A stretch of 64,000 nucleotides of DNA. Source: Halomonas sp. GTDB taxonomy: Bacteria; Pseudomonadota; Gammaproteobacteria; Pseudomonadales; Halomonadaceae. Of this stretch, positions 16,797-27,273 are shown piece after piece. The stretch is from assembly GCF_017983445.1 (NCBI RefSeq), contig NZ_JAGOBJ010000006.1, positions 181,585-245,584 of the forward strand, written 5' to 3'. Under the pieces are notes generated by a model. The model saw nothing but the letters and a program-made list of their open reading frames with translations. It was not told the origin of the DNA and did not search any database. The first letter of the stretch is position 1. Every line of letters begins with the position of its first letter. The translations under genes were made by a program, and so were the position numbers.

Positions 16797-18859
16797 CTTT
16801 TCAAGCCTGTAAATTCAGGATATCCATCTAGAGGATACTCAGTTAACGAATTATCAGCTGTTTTGTATTGATTGGCATTAACCGATTGCCCCATAACCAC
16901 AGGCTCTACCTTACCCTGTTTGAGAAGCTCGAAATAGAGATTGCACAGGGCTTCAGGCGCCTTATGGAAGCTTGGCCAATGGAACATGGCCACCTTCTGC
17001 TTCGGGTGCTTGCGAATGAATTCCGCCGCCTTCTGGCAATCTTCCAAACGTGAAAAATCGCCTGCAATCACAATTTCGAAGTTAAGGGGTTCACCTGAAC
17101 GTTCAAACATACTGCGCGGCGCCGGGAATGCCCGCTTGGTTTTCGCGTCAGTCACATTCAAATGGCGTTGCGTAGTATGCCACCAAGCGCAAATTTCACG
17201 GTAAATGTGACGCAGACCAAAATACACGGTGCGCACATGAGTGGCCTTGGTACGGGTCAGGGATGACTCTTCATCCAACGCAAACGCGAGGGGTGTATCT
17301 GCATGAATCTTGGCGAACGATTTTTTGCCAAACTGCGCCTGCATTCGCCAAATGTATTCGGTATCCCCCCCGATACGTACGTGATCCCACTCGCCAATGG
17401 TTTCCAGCACTTCCCTACGGAACATAAACGAGGATTGGCTCCAGTGGGTCAGGCTGTTATTGGGCCGCCAGTTCTGGGTAAATGCCAAATTATCAAGCGC
17501 ACGTATCCAGTGAGCGGAACATCCTTTTACAGAAGGATGCTTTTCAAGGTATGCCACCTGGGTTGCTATTTTCTGGGGGTGCGACCAGTCATCACTATCA
17601 TGGGTGGTCAGCAAATCGCCGGTGGCGAAGCGCAGCCCATAGTTACGTGCGGCATAGGCGCCACCATTCTGGGAGGGCTGTACGGCTTTAACACGCGGAT
17701 CCTGTGCTTCCAGCGCTTTCAATATCTCAAAGGTGTTGTCTGGGGAGCAGTCATCAACCGCAATAATTTCGATATTATCGTAGGTTTGCGCTAACAGCGA
17801 CTCAATGGCTATGCGCACCTGCTCACCTGCACTGTAAATAGGCATGACGATAGAAACTTTCATCGCCCCTTTCACTTTAGGCGCAGGTAGTCCGACCACG
17901 TTGCCAATGGAAAGCGGTTTGGCTTTATCCTTGCGGCGAATACCTGTAAATCCGTGGATGGCAAACGCCTGATTAATGAGCTCTATGCGCTGATCATCAT
18001 CGCCTAATGCATTCGTCAGGGCAAAGTGGGCATCGGCGTCGTTCGGGTGGCGCGCTACATAAGGTTTTAAAGCAGCATGAGCCTCTTCGGCGCGCCCAAG
18101 GTTCAACAGGCAAAAGTAAGCAAGATAAACCGTTTCTTTGCGTGATTTATCGGCACCTGCCAGCTCGCGCATCTTGCCTGCAAAGGCTAGGGCTTGCTTA
18201 ATTTCTCCACAGAAGTAAAGCCAGCGAGCGGTATGCCACATGGCCCACCAGCGTGACGCTTCGGTGGCGGAAGGGTCGTTATACACCTCTTCCAAGGCTT
18301 TAAGCGCTGAAGTCGAATGGCCGTTCCATAACTGCACAGCAAGATTCGCAGTGCCATTAACTTCTTTATCTTTAATCTCGTTACCGTTGGCCTTACCTTT
18401 GTAAAGGTAATGCAGCAATGGCACTTCGCCATCCTGCATTTGGCTTTTGTGACTTTCCAAATAAAAGTCGCTATCAAATCGCTTGCAGGGGTTAAGGCCA
18501 AGTCGCCACCCCACCACCAAGTAGTGCAGAATGGGATCGACATGCTTAGGTACCCAAACCGCGTGCTCTGCCAAGTACCATTTACCGTTTACAAGGCGGG
18601 ACTTTTTAATCAGCGTAATATCTTCTTCAACCTTGCCCGGTCGGATAACAGATAGGGCTTCAAGCAGGAGCCGATCGCACACCTTTTTACTTTCAATCTT
18701 ACGCAAAGAAAGGGCTAAATTTACGTAAACCGGCTTAAAATTACTATTTGCTTTAAGTTCATTTACGTAGAAAGAGGCAGCCTGCTCATAGGCTCCTTGC
18801 CGATATAACTCATTTCCTTTTTGAAAATTCATAGGGCTGATCAGGCTCTCTGTGTCCAT
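16781..18859 (-). CDS. TPR-containing GT2 glycosyltransferase
   Basis: A 692-residue protein. N-terminal TPR-like helices (~10-90: FQKGNELYRQGAYEQAASFYV), then two WYL/HYL modules (~110-180: DPILHYLVVGWRLG, FDSDFYLESH), more TPR-like helices, and a GT2-A domain from about residue 330 (KVSIVMPIYSAG) with the metal-binding HDSDDW near 420. The GT2 domain and the preceding helical region align by eye with the first half of the 8145-11576 protein, so these are paralogues. A C-terminal ~100 residues is unlike standard GT2 proteins. Start: ATG 18859 has a poor ribosome site; ATG at residue 11 (MNFQKGNELY) is an alternative. Confidence 0.8.
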   Translation of the reverse strand: MDTESLISPMNFQKGNELYRQGAYEQAASFYVNELKANSNFKPVYVNLALSLRKIESKKVCDRLLLEALSVIRPGKVEEDITLIKKSRLVNGKWYLAEHAVWVPKHVDPILHYLVVGWRLGLNPCKRFDSDFYLESHKSQMQDGEVPLLHYLYKGKANGNEIKDKEVNGTANLAVQLWNGHSTSALKALEEVYNDPSATEASRWWAMWHTARWLYFCGEIKQALAFAGKMRELAGADKSRKETVYLAYFCLLNLGRAEEAHAALKPYVARHPNDADAHFALTNALGDDDQRIELINQAFAIHGFTGIRRKDKAKPLSIGNVVGLPAPKVKGAMKVSIVMPIYSAGEQVRIAIESLLAQTYDNIEIIAVDDCSPDNTFEILKALEAQDPRVKAVQPSQNGGAYAARNYGLRFATGDLLTTHDSDDWSHPQKIATQVAYLEKHPSVKGCSAHWIRALDNLAFTQNWRPNNSLTHWSQSSFMFRREVLETIGEWDHVRIGGDTEYIWRMQAQFGKKSFAKIHADTPLAFALDEESSLTRTKATHVRTVYFGLRHIYREICAWWHTTQRHLNVTDAKTKRAFPAPRSMFERSGEPLNFEIVIAGDFSRLEDCQKAAEFIRKHPKQKVAMFHWPSFHKAPEALCNLYFELLKQGKVEPVVMGQSVNANQYKTADNSLTEYPLDGYPEFTGLKSWGVL

Positions 18860-18915
18860 TATGTTCGTTTAGCTAAATTTGATATATCTAGTACAAAAAA
18901 TCTACCGTGGATAGA

Positions 18916-20092
18916 TAATCCTCCCATTTTTAGAGGGGTTCAAAAGTAGACTTTAGGCCACTGCGGCCAGTTTCTATTGTGGGGCCATGCCCCAAGCGCC
19001 ATGTTCGGTCGTACGTGATTGTAGGTCCATAACCATCGCGTTGCATATTTCTGCACTTCTTCGATGGAACTGAACAGATATTGAGCCAGCCAGTCATAAC
19101 GCACGGTGCGGTTGTAGCACTCGATATACGCGTTTTGCTGCGGATTGCTAGGTTGGATAAAGACCAGCATGATTTCGTGCTTTCGGCCCAGGTTGCCAAG
19201 GCGGCGCTTATGTATTCTGGACCGTGTCACAGCGAATCCTGGCAGGTTTTCCCTGCCACTCGATAATCTGATCCAGGGCTCGCATTACCCACCCAGAGGG
19301 AGGGACAGCTCCACCTCTATATCAGGACCTCCCGGTTGTAATCATTGATCACATTGAATAGCCGGTAGCTACGCCCATCTTTCAGTTGGTAGTGCATGAA
19401 ATCCATGGACCAACTGGCGTTGATGGAAGTGGGTACCACCAGCAGCTCGAGCTTTTCACGTACCAGCCGCTTGCGGGATTTGATACGAAGGTTCAGTTCA
19501 AGCTCCCGATAAATGCAGTAAACGCGTTTATAGTACCAGGGATAGCCCTTCACGTTGCGCAGATACAGAAAACATAGGCCAAAACCCAGCTACACTGGTG
19601 ATGGGTTAAACGCACCAGCAGGTCGGCAATCTCGGCGTTTTGACAGTATGGTCTTGTAGCGATAGCAAGACTCGTTGACACTGAAGGTGGCGCAAGCCAG
19701 GCGAATGCTACAGCGGGCCTTCGCTACCGCTTTGCGAGCCATCTCACGGCGGAGAGATGGCTTTACAACTTTCCTCCAGAGCCTCCTTGCGCAGCTCGGA
19801 CTTGAGGCGCTCTTCGGCGTATATTTTCTTCAGTTACCGGTTTTCATCTTCCAGCTCTTTCATGCGCTTGATCATGGAGGTATCCATGCCGCCGAATTTG
19901 GCCCGCCATTTGTAAAAGCTAGCGCTGCTCATATCGTGTTCACAGCAGAGCTCAGGCACCGGTACGCCGCTCTCGGCTTGATTAAGGATTGCCATAACCT
20001 GACTGTCAGAAAAACGTTTTTCATGTAGAATCTCCTTGCGTTTAGCTTACGGAAAATTCTACTTCTGATCACCGCGGTTTTTCGGGGGATTA
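18916..20092 (-). mobile_element. Decayed IS3-family (IS407-group-like) insertion sequence
   Basis: On the minus strand the pieces of an orfA/orfB transposase can be read in order. An orfA-like stretch (RFSDSQVMAILNQAESGVPV, ~20020-19830) lacks an in-frame ATG and carries an in-frame stop. Then follow orfB fragments at 19553-19317 (GYPWYYKRVYCIYRELELNLRI, WSMDFMHYQL) and, in another frame, 19230-18940 (QPSNPQQNAYIECYNRTVRYDW, the last catalytic Glu region). Imperfect terminal repeats TAATCCTCCC (18916) and the complement of GGGGGATTA (20092) suggest the ends; no target duplication is evident. It occupies the whole 1.2-kb gap between two glycosyltransferase genes and cannot transpose by itself. 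Confidence 0.8.
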
Positions 20093-20097
20093 CCTAG

Positions 20098-23000
20098 TTA
20101 TAATCTACACAGTCCAAACAAATAATCTCGCATTATCGCTTTATCACTACCAAAACGATTAATAGTGCCATTTTCAGTACCAACGTTATACCTATAGAGC
20201 ACCTGATCAATTCTTTTAAAATTACTCGGGCATACATTAGACAAGATAGCCAAATACAAACCCAAATCAGAACAGTACTTTAACCATTCCCTATCAGGCC
20301 CAAACAAAAAGCGTTTATCAGCTTTATCGTAAGCAGACTTAACAAAACTACGAGGATGACCAAACTTAAACTTACCAACAATGTTATCTAACGACGTTAG
20401 CTCAGATTGGATATGACTTGGCCAAGTTTTCTTAATTTTATCATTAAACATCCAACCACCAAAGGTACCTAAAATTTCAGGATAACAAATGTACTCTGAC
20501 AAAATCCTTCTGATCAACTCTGGTTCAACCTCATCATCGGAATCTAAAAAAATACAAATGGCATCACTTTCAGGGATTTTATCAAATAAATATGAGCGGC
20601 TAAATGCAGGTCCTTTATTTGCATCTCCTTTAAACACCTCCCAGTCCCAAGCAGTAAAATTATCTGTAAAATATCTTTCAAGCTTTTCAGCAGAGCTATC
20701 AGAGGAACAATCATCGTAAGCTAATATTTTTATATTATCATAATTGCAAGCTCTTAGCGCATGCCATAAACCGCGAGAAAACTTAACGGCAAATCCAGCA
20801 TAATTATATCCTGTGCAGCAAATATAAACTTTCCTATTAAATTCATTAAACCATAAATGGTCTGATTTATCATTAAAATGAAGCTTTAGAGGATCAACTT
20901 TTCTATAGACAGTGTTAGTGCCGTTCTTATTACCGAGGTTTGATTGGATTTTCTTAATATATTTATTGATTAACAGTTCACGATCAATCTTTTGGTTTTC
21001 CTGATAAAGTTTAGGTGCTTCTTTTTTTATGCTTATAGCTATGGACTCAGCTTCAACAACCCAATTCCGTCTCCTACTAATTGCAATAATATCAATTTTA
21101 TTTTTCGAGCAATACTCTGCAAATACAATATCGACCATTCCAAAAGGGGGTGCGTTAAAAGGAATAATTTCAACATCTGGTGGAATGAAAACAGTACCTG
21201 TACCAGCAACATCAACCTTAACGTCACAATCTACTTTTTCTTTAAAGTGATAATATCTACCTCGTTTCTTTCTATCTTTGTGAATACTATCTAATGGCTC
21301 CCATAAACAATAACCATGAACAGTTAGAACTCTTTTATGATTATAAAGGCTACTTTTATAAATAAGCGTATCAACATAGTCACATGGATAAACTAAATCA
21401 TCATCCAAAGTCAAATAAAAATCTTTACCAGTAAACTCGTTTGCATAATGAAATTTTGCATTATCGCGATAGTCACCGACCTCGCTGCTCTTAATAATAT
21501 TTACCTTACTGTTTCGGAGCAGATCACTTAAGCCAAAAGCGGTAAGATCAACATCACCATTTAAAAACAAATTGAGTTTATCAACTTGAAATAAAAGAGA
21601 GCTTATAGAACATTTCAATTGGTACTCTCTGCCAGGAATAGTTGCCATATTAGCAATAACTTTATATTTTTCACCTTCAAATGTATTGCCAAATCTATAG
21701 TTATAGTCTAATCCTAAATTTTTATGATTAGACTTATAATTTGTCTCAAAAACAACTCGAGAGTTGTCACCTTCAAATTTGTAAACAATAGGAGATTTTT
21801 CGACATTTGTTTTGAAAATATCAGATGTTAGCCTACTTTCATTTACATTATCCATTAGTGCAAAATAAAACTCCCTATCAAGTTCAAAAACTTTTCTTTT
21901 AGACAGGCGCTTAAATCTATCGAAAAGTTCGCTATCGCCACTGCGTCTAACAGAAAGAAATAAACCATATTTAAAGAAATTCTCTCTTTCAGTATGCCAA
22001 GTCATCAATCCTTTGCGAAAAGTCTTTAAATTTTCATTATTTTTTTTCATGGATAGTATATTAAAAAAACTATCCACCCTTGCATGATTACAAACTAAAA
22101 AATCTACTTCTTTGGTACAGTAGAATACATTCGAAATATAAACTCTTTGGGGTGTTGAAAAATCATCCAAATCCTGTCCGAACAAATAGTCAGATTCTGA
22201 TTTTATTACAGCAGTGTTTCTACATGTATATACGCCAACATTTTCGTCTTTCGCAATAAGCTTTGTTTTAACATAAGGAAAAAGGCTTAGAAAGCCACTT
22301 ATCAGTTTTAGCGAATTATCACTTGAATTGTCATCAACAATCACTAACTCAATATTTTTAACAGACTGAGACAAAATACTTATTAAAGAACTAATAACTG
22401 TGTCTGAATTATTAAAACATGCCGAAATCATACCAAACTTTCTTTTTGCATCAGGAAAAACCCAATTTCTAACATTGTAATTGTTTTTTGGTATTCTTTT
22501 TAAAACTGGCACGGTCAAATAAATAGGTATTTTTGCTTCACCTTTTAAATTTTCAATATTCACAATTTTATAAGATCTTAGAGGGAGCAAGTCTATGTAA
22601 TTCAACTCACTATCAGTTTCAAAAACTGATAACATATCTTGTTTTTTAGAAGCATAATTGCTTAATGTAACTATTGAAAAGTCTTCAATCTTATCAATTG
22701 ATAAAAAATCTTCTTTTTTAATATTATCGCTTACACCAGCTCTTTCCAAGTATTCTTTAAAGCAAAATAAGTTTGCTTTGCTTGTGAAAGAAGAAGAGTC
22801 GTCATAAAACTCAACAATCTCACTAGCACCACCTAGAATTGACAGAGGCAATGCACGGTACTTTTCAATGTTTTCTACTGCTTTGGCAAATGGCTCCTGA
22901 CTATAAATCTCTAAATTTTGTTCTATCCAGTGATTTAGAACTTGTAACGAAAGTTCTGTTTTTTCTTTAAAAGAAATACAGCCAGCTAATTTTTCAAACT

Positions 23001-23757
23001 CGAACGTTGAAATAAAACTATAAGATAATAATCGTTTGAAAAACTCATATATTGCGTAAGAATTTTCAAAAGGATATAAGAAACCTATCTTTTCTTTTAT
23101 AAGGGTATAATTAATTGAGTAACCACATAATGAACCATTTGCAAAAACAAATTCACAATGATCGTTTTCTATTTGAACGTTAACTACTTTAAAACGACTT
23201 GCACCTTTGATCTCTTTGGTATTAATTATTAATGCTTTATTAAATTCGTTGCAATTTAATATGTAAGATATCCAGAAATTATCACTTGCTTTAAAAGGTC
23301 TTATATATATTTCATCAAAAATTTCATTCGAATGCGTTAGGTTTTTTAAATCTACACTTTGCATATCAAGTAGTAAAGTAACTTTAACACCGTTACTTTT
23401 ATGTTTTTTTATAGTCTCAAAGGCTTCGATTTTATTTAAATCATCGAAATTGTGAGCTATAAAAACCATTAAGTTATTACTAGTACTGGGGGAAAGATCA
23501 GTATCACTAAAATAAATTAAATTATCTAAAACAAACTCTTCTAATCCTTTACTTTTTATTTCAATTGATTTTTTTTTACAAGTCTCAAGACTTGGGAGTT
23601 GATCCAGTCCAGGTAGCTTTTCTAAGCATTTTTTTATATTGTAATCATATGCATTTGTTTTTAATGTTTCTTTCAGCTCTTGGTAAAGCTTTAAAGATTT
23701 ACCGTAGTTTTTGTTTTTAAACTCAAAAAATGCTTGTGCTGTCAAACTTTTACTCAT
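20098..23757 (-). CDS. Very large glycosyltransferase with three GT-A-like modules
   Basis: A 1219-residue protein in AT-rich DNA. A short TPR-like N terminus (QAFFEFKNKNYGKSLKLYQEL) leads into ~400 residues without a recognised family. Three glycosyltransferase-like modules follow: a GT2 domain near 440 (MISACFNNSDTVISSL, IVDDNSSDNS, QDLDDFS); a second near 700 (VIANMATIPGREYQLK, LTLDDDLVYP); a third from about 975 (VYICCTGYNYAGFAVK, YDDCSSDSS, FLDSDDEVEPE). Each has an acidic metal-binding motif, so one chain may add several sugars. GGGGAG lies just before the ATG. The stop codon is 5 bases from the IS end, so the C terminus could have been altered by the insertion. Confidence 0.8.
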   Translation of the reverse strand: MSKSLTAQAFFEFKNKNYGKSLKLYQELKETLKTNAYDYNIKKCLEKLPGLDQLPSLETCKKKSIEIKSKGLEEFVLDNLIYFSDTDLSPSTSNNLMVFIAHNFDDLNKIEAFETIKKHKSNGVKVTLLLDMQSVDLKNLTHSNEIFDEIYIRPFKASDNFWISYILNCNEFNKALIINTKEIKGASRFKVVNVQIENDHCEFVFANGSLCGYSINYTLIKEKIGFLYPFENSYAIYEFFKRLLSYSFISTFEFEKLAGCISFKEKTELSLQVLNHWIEQNLEIYSQEPFAKAVENIEKYRALPLSILGGASEIVEFYDDSSSFTSKANLFCFKEYLERAGVSDNIKKEDFLSIDKIEDFSIVTLSNYASKKQDMLSVFETDSELNYIDLLPLRSYKIVNIENLKGEAKIPIYLTVPVLKRIPKNNYNVRNWVFPDAKRKFGMISACFNNSDTVISSLISILSQSVKNIELVIVDDNSSDNSLKLISGFLSLFPYVKTKLIAKDENVGVYTCRNTAVIKSESDYLFGQDLDDFSTPQRVYISNVFYCTKEVDFLVCNHARVDSFFNILSMKKNNENLKTFRKGLMTWHTERENFFKYGLFLSVRRSGDSELFDRFKRLSKRKVFELDREFYFALMDNVNESRLTSDIFKTNVEKSPIVYKFEGDNSRVVFETNYKSNHKNLGLDYNYRFGNTFEGEKYKVIANMATIPGREYQLKCSISSLLFQVDKLNLFLNGDVDLTAFGLSDLLRNSKVNIIKSSEVGDYRDNAKFHYANEFTGKDFYLTLDDDLVYPCDYVDTLIYKSSLYNHKRVLTVHGYCLWEPLDSIHKDRKKRGRYYHFKEKVDCDVKVDVAGTGTVFIPPDVEIIPFNAPPFGMVDIVFAEYCSKNKIDIIAISRRRNWVVEAESIAISIKKEAPKLYQENQKIDRELLINKYIKKIQSNLGNKNGTNTVYRKVDPLKLHFNDKSDHLWFNEFNRKVYICCTGYNYAGFAVKFSRGLWHALRACNYDNIKILAYDDCSSDSSAEKLERYFTDNFTAWDWEVFKGDANKGPAFSRSYLFDKIPESDAICIFLDSDDEVEPELIRRILSEYICYPEILGTFGGWMFNDKIKKTWPSHIQSELTSLDNIVGKFKFGHPRSFVKSAYDKADKRFLFGPDREWLKYCSDLGLYLAILSNVCPSNFKRIDQVLYRYNVGTENGTINRFGSDKAIMRDYLFGLCRL

Positions 23758-23758
23758 T

Positions 23759-26080
23759 TTAGCTCCCCGCTTTATCTTTAAAAGCCCACGACAGAATTAA
23801 CTTTTGGACGCTTAATACATTTATTTCCATTTTACAAACCATTAACTCACCTTGTTCAATTGTAGAGCCAATGTTTTCAACGTTACTATTTAAAACCTCC
23901 AAATCATGGTCTATATTAAATTCCAACTCTTTAACTTCTCCATCAAAACCAATAAATATAAATGTATGATCACTTACACTCAGCACTTCTTTGCCTAAAG
24001 GCAAATAATATAAAATAGAAACAATACTAGCTTCAGCATTCAAAAAGATTTCTTGCTGAGCAGATATAAAACCACTACCAAATGTGTAACTAGTTTTTAA
24101 GTGACTACTCAGTTCTTTATCAGGTATTTTGCAAAAAAATTGAGTAAAACCTTTGTTTTCGAAACTCACCAGCAATGAGCTCTCCTTTTTATCAAAGAAA
24201 ATGTTTTCATAGCACGGGTGAGGAATGTATTGAACGTTAGACTCTGCTTGCAAGATTGGACTCAAAACATGCGTTCTTAAATCAGGCACAACGCTAAACC
24301 ACGATTTCGTAAATGGTATAGCTTGGTATGCCATCTGATTATGATATCTCTCACCATTAATTAAAGGAAGGATAGTATTAACTTTATTTGAAAAATAGCT
24401 AATGAAAGAATAATTACAATCATTTTTTTTAAATTTTATAATTAGAGAATTTTCTCTATTTTTACACCAGCCATTAAATTTTTTATAAAGTAGGTTATCA
24501 TTATTATAGAACTCATATCTTTCCCATATTTTTTGACAGTATAAATGTTGGTGTAGTAGTGAGAAATTCTCTCCTAATATCCTATGCTTCCCCCTGTAAG
24601 CATCTGTTGAACGACCGTCTGTCCAAATATTTATGCTCATACGATCAGATTGAAACCAGAAGTATAAAAATTTATAAGTTATTTTTTTTATAAAGTAGCA
24701 TGCTACTAGTTTCTCATCTTCATTTAACAAGTTATGGATATATGCTGCTGTCAAAATTTCCAGATAAGCGCTATCACCATACGCTCCAATGCTTCTCCCC
24801 CATTGAAAGCCATCGCCATCATCATTGACGTTATAAAGAACAAAGCTCGCAGAAGCTTTAAGATAGCTTTTCATTTTCTTTGTTAGAGGCATTGATGACT
24901 CATAAAAACGATAAGCTATTTCTGCTATCAATAAAAAACTATACCTGTCATAACGCCCATAACCATTGGTTTCATCTGCAAAACCAGAATCGCTAGAATA
25001 TTTATCATAATGATTTAGCTCTAGTTCTAACAAAATTTGACTGTGCTTAGCACTTTCCCAACCTAACTCATATCGTGCAAAGGCTATTGAATACGCAACA
25101 CCATAAAAGTTATTAGCTTTATCAATAAGTTTATAATTATTTTCATCAACAAAATTACGCCAATCTAATTTAAACTGCAGGTTCACTAAATCTTGATAAT
25201 CGAAACATTCAAATAAAAGCTCATTTTCACTTAATAGCTTTAGCGCTTTTAAATAAAAAGCAATACCCCAGCTTTCAATTTTAACAAAATTAAATTTTTT
25301 CATTACACGTTTGAAATAAAAACATCTTTTTCGCGTTTCTCTACTTCCTGGTGAAAACTCAATTACCCAATAAGCCAAACCTAAAGCTATTTTACCTTGT
25401 AGAAATGGATCTTGCTCTTTAAAGACCTCCACGTTATCTATAGTTAAATTTTCTCCTTCGTTAATAATTTTAAATGCAAAATAATTTATTATTGACATTA
25501 ATTTTGATGTATAAGATATATTACTACTTAAATCATTTGGCTCTATTTCTTCTTTTGAATTATTCTTATTGACTGAAAACCTAATTTCCAATTGCTCCGC
25601 CTGCTGAGATGCTCTAGCTTTTGCTAAAAGATTCAGGTTTGTTAAAGTTTCATCCAACTCAAGCGCTTGTTTAAAGTAATTTAGAGCTGAATTATTTTTA
25701 TTTAGCAATAATTCAAAACGTCCTAATGAATTATACACGCTTGATGTTAATATTTTCGCCACATCAAAATTTGACATCCCCCACTCTATAGCTTTATCAA
25801 GATAATACTCAGCTTCGACAAACTCATTTTCTTGATAATTCGCAACCGCAATTAATGCGGCTAATAGTGCCTTATTACTATCTTTTTCTAAGACCTCTTT
25901 AGGTATAGATTTTAGATCAGCCCAATTTCCAATTACCCAATGTGCGCCTATTTCACTAGAACAGTTTATTAATTCTTTTTTATTTGAAGACTTATTGGAA
26001 AGTGCTTTATTTTTTATTTGCATAGAATGGACACTTTTATCTTTCGAAAACGAATTTTTTAATTTTTCGGATTTGAACAT
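23759..26080 (-). CDS. TPR protein with a large uncharacterised C-terminal region
   Basis: About 773 residues, AT-rich. Residues ~50-165 look like TPR helices (EAEYYLDKAIEWG, ALNYFKQALELDE). The remaining ~550 residues contain GYGRYDRYSFLLIAEIAYRF, DDGDGFQWGRSIGAYGDSAYLE and WTDGRSTDAYRGKHRILGEN, followed by a beta-rich end. The helix-then-beta layout with Trp/Tyr/Arg/His-rich motifs recalls (alpha/alpha)-barrel polysaccharide lyases or glycoside hydrolases, but I cannot name a family and there is no signal peptide. Start: the frame opens at a TTG (26090-26092), but the ATG at 26080 has GAGAAAG upstream. It overlaps the preceding gene by 44 bases and ends one base before the next gene starts. 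Confidence 0.6.
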   Translation of the reverse strand: MFKSEKLKNSFSKDKSVHSMQIKNKALSNKSSNKKELINCSSEIGAHWVIGNWADLKSIPKEVLEKDSNKALLAALIAVANYQENEFVEAEYYLDKAIEWGMSNFDVAKILTSSVYNSLGRFELLLNKNNSALNYFKQALELDETLTNLNLLAKARASQQAEQLEIRFSVNKNNSKEEIEPNDLSSNISYTSKLMSIINYFAFKIINEGENLTIDNVEVFKEQDPFLQGKIALGLAYWVIEFSPGSRETRKRCFYFKRVMKKFNFVKIESWGIAFYLKALKLLSENELLFECFDYQDLVNLQFKLDWRNFVDENNYKLIDKANNFYGVAYSIAFARYELGWESAKHSQILLELELNHYDKYSSDSGFADETNGYGRYDRYSFLLIAEIAYRFYESSMPLTKKMKSYLKASASFVLYNVNDDGDGFQWGRSIGAYGDSAYLEILTAAYIHNLLNEDEKLVACYFIKKITYKFLYFWFQSDRMSINIWTDGRSTDAYRGKHRILGENFSLLHQHLYCQKIWERYEFYNNDNLLYKKFNGWCKNRENSLIIKFKKNDCNYSFISYFSNKVNTILPLINGERYHNQMAYQAIPFTKSWFSVVPDLRTHVLSPILQAESNVQYIPHPCYENIFFDKKESSLLVSFENKGFTQFFCKIPDKELSSHLKTSYTFGSGFISAQQEIFLNAEASIVSILYYLPLGKEVLSVSDHTFIFIGFDGEVKELEFNIDHDLEVLNSNVENIGSTIEQGELMVCKMEINVLSVQKLILSWAFKDKAGS

Positions 26081-27257
26081 GTGCTTTCTCAAGTTCTTTT
26101 TTCATGCTGTCTATTCGTGATGTCAACACTTGATTCTCTTGAGAAACTTTTTTATGATTCTGTGAAAGTTCAAGCAACTGTTCTTGCTGCTCTTTTTCCT
26201 TTTCTTTATTTTTAGTTAAACGAAGACGATTATCTTCAATTTCTTGCGAAATCTTTGCTTTGACATTAATTGCTTCGCGTAAGGCATCTTCAAGCTCCTT
26301 ATTTTTCTCAAGCAGTTGTTTTTCACTGTGCCTATATTCACTTACCTTGATTTTAAAATCATTCAAATCTTTTTTAACTTTATCAACTTCATTAAGAATG
26401 GATTGACAGTACTTTTCTTTATTCTCACAATCAACTTGATAAGAAAAGAGATCCTTTTCTTTAACTTCTATATTTTTTTTAATAAGTTCAATATTAGACC
26501 TAAGGGATTTATTTTTATCGATTAGCTTTTTAACTTTATAATCAAGACTGGAAACTTTTTCCTTTTCTAATTTCAAAGCATTTTTATCGTTACTGTTTTG
26601 GAAATCCTTTTCTAATACTTTGAGCTTCTTTGTAAGTGAATCAGCGCGTTTTAACTCCTCTTGCCACCGCTTATAAAACGTGTGGCGGGCTAGCTGCAGC
26701 AAGGGCAAATCAGGGTCGTCTTCGTTGGTTACCTGTAGCTCGAAACCTTGTTCCTGACACCAAATGAGTATCTCGTCTGCTTCTGGCGTGCCCTCATAAA
26801 GCGGTACGGCCCCTACTCTTAGACACAGTTCGCTTAACTGCTTGTAGCTAGGCAGTGCAGCCAGTGCCTGCAATAGCGGCCATACTAGTTCAGGCTGTTC
26901 GATCACAAGGGTATCAGGTGCGCTTGGCAGATCACTCAGCAGCGCTTCCGCGCCAACCAGAGGCTGAGGGCTGCTTTCCATGAGCTCTAACCCTGGGTAC
27001 AGGGTATAGAGCCCTGAAGCGGGCTGGCTTGCATTGAATTCCGGCAGGTTGTATTCGTAGTAAGGCAGTTCGCCGCTGGTTTCGGCTACTTTGGTTATCT
27101 GTTGCTTGGCCTGTGGAAATAGCCCCAACACTTCTTCCCACAGCGGCGCATTGGGTGTCGGGATAACGAACAAGGCGTGTTCAGCCGGGGGAAGTGCTTC
27201 CAGCAGCGCCAGCGTTTCTGGCCGTAGTGGGCCGATATAGAGCAGATTGGTGTGCAT
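26037..27257 (-). CDS. Coiled-coil protein with compositionally chimeric halves
   Basis: A 406-residue protein. Residues 1-~200 form a globular domain of unknown family (NLLYIGPLRPETLALLEALP) coded by GC-rich DNA. Residues ~200-406 are one long charged coiled coil (LTKKLKVLEKDFQNSNDK, ENQVLTSRIDSMKKEL) coded by AT-rich, lysine/asparagine-rich DNA. The change occurs near 26650. The N-terminal domain recalls that of the next gene (27274-29049) in layout. A scaffold or length-setting role in glycan assembly is possible, by analogy with coiled-coil rulers in O-antigen systems, but this is inference. Confidence 0.65.
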   Translation of the reverse strand: MHTNLLYIGPLRPETLALLEALPPAEHALFVIPTPNAPLWEEVLGLFPQAKQQITKVAETSGELPYYEYNLPEFNASQPASGLYTLYPGLELMESSPQPLVGAEALLSDLPSAPDTLVIEQPELVWPLLQALAALPSYKQLSELCLRVGAVPLYEGTPEADEILIWCQEQGFELQVTNEDDPDLPLLQLARHTFYKRWQEELKRADSLTKKLKVLEKDFQNSNDKNALKLEKEKVSSLDYKVKKLIDKNKSLRSNIELIKKNIEVKEKDLFSYQVDCENKEKYCQSILNEVDKVKKDLNDFKIKVSEYRHSEKQLLEKNKELEDALREAINVKAKISQEIEDNRLRLTKNKEKEKEQQEQLLELSQNHKKVSQENQVLTSRIDSMKKELEKAHVQIRKIKKFVFER

Positions 27258-27273
27258 GATGGCTCGCTTCTAT

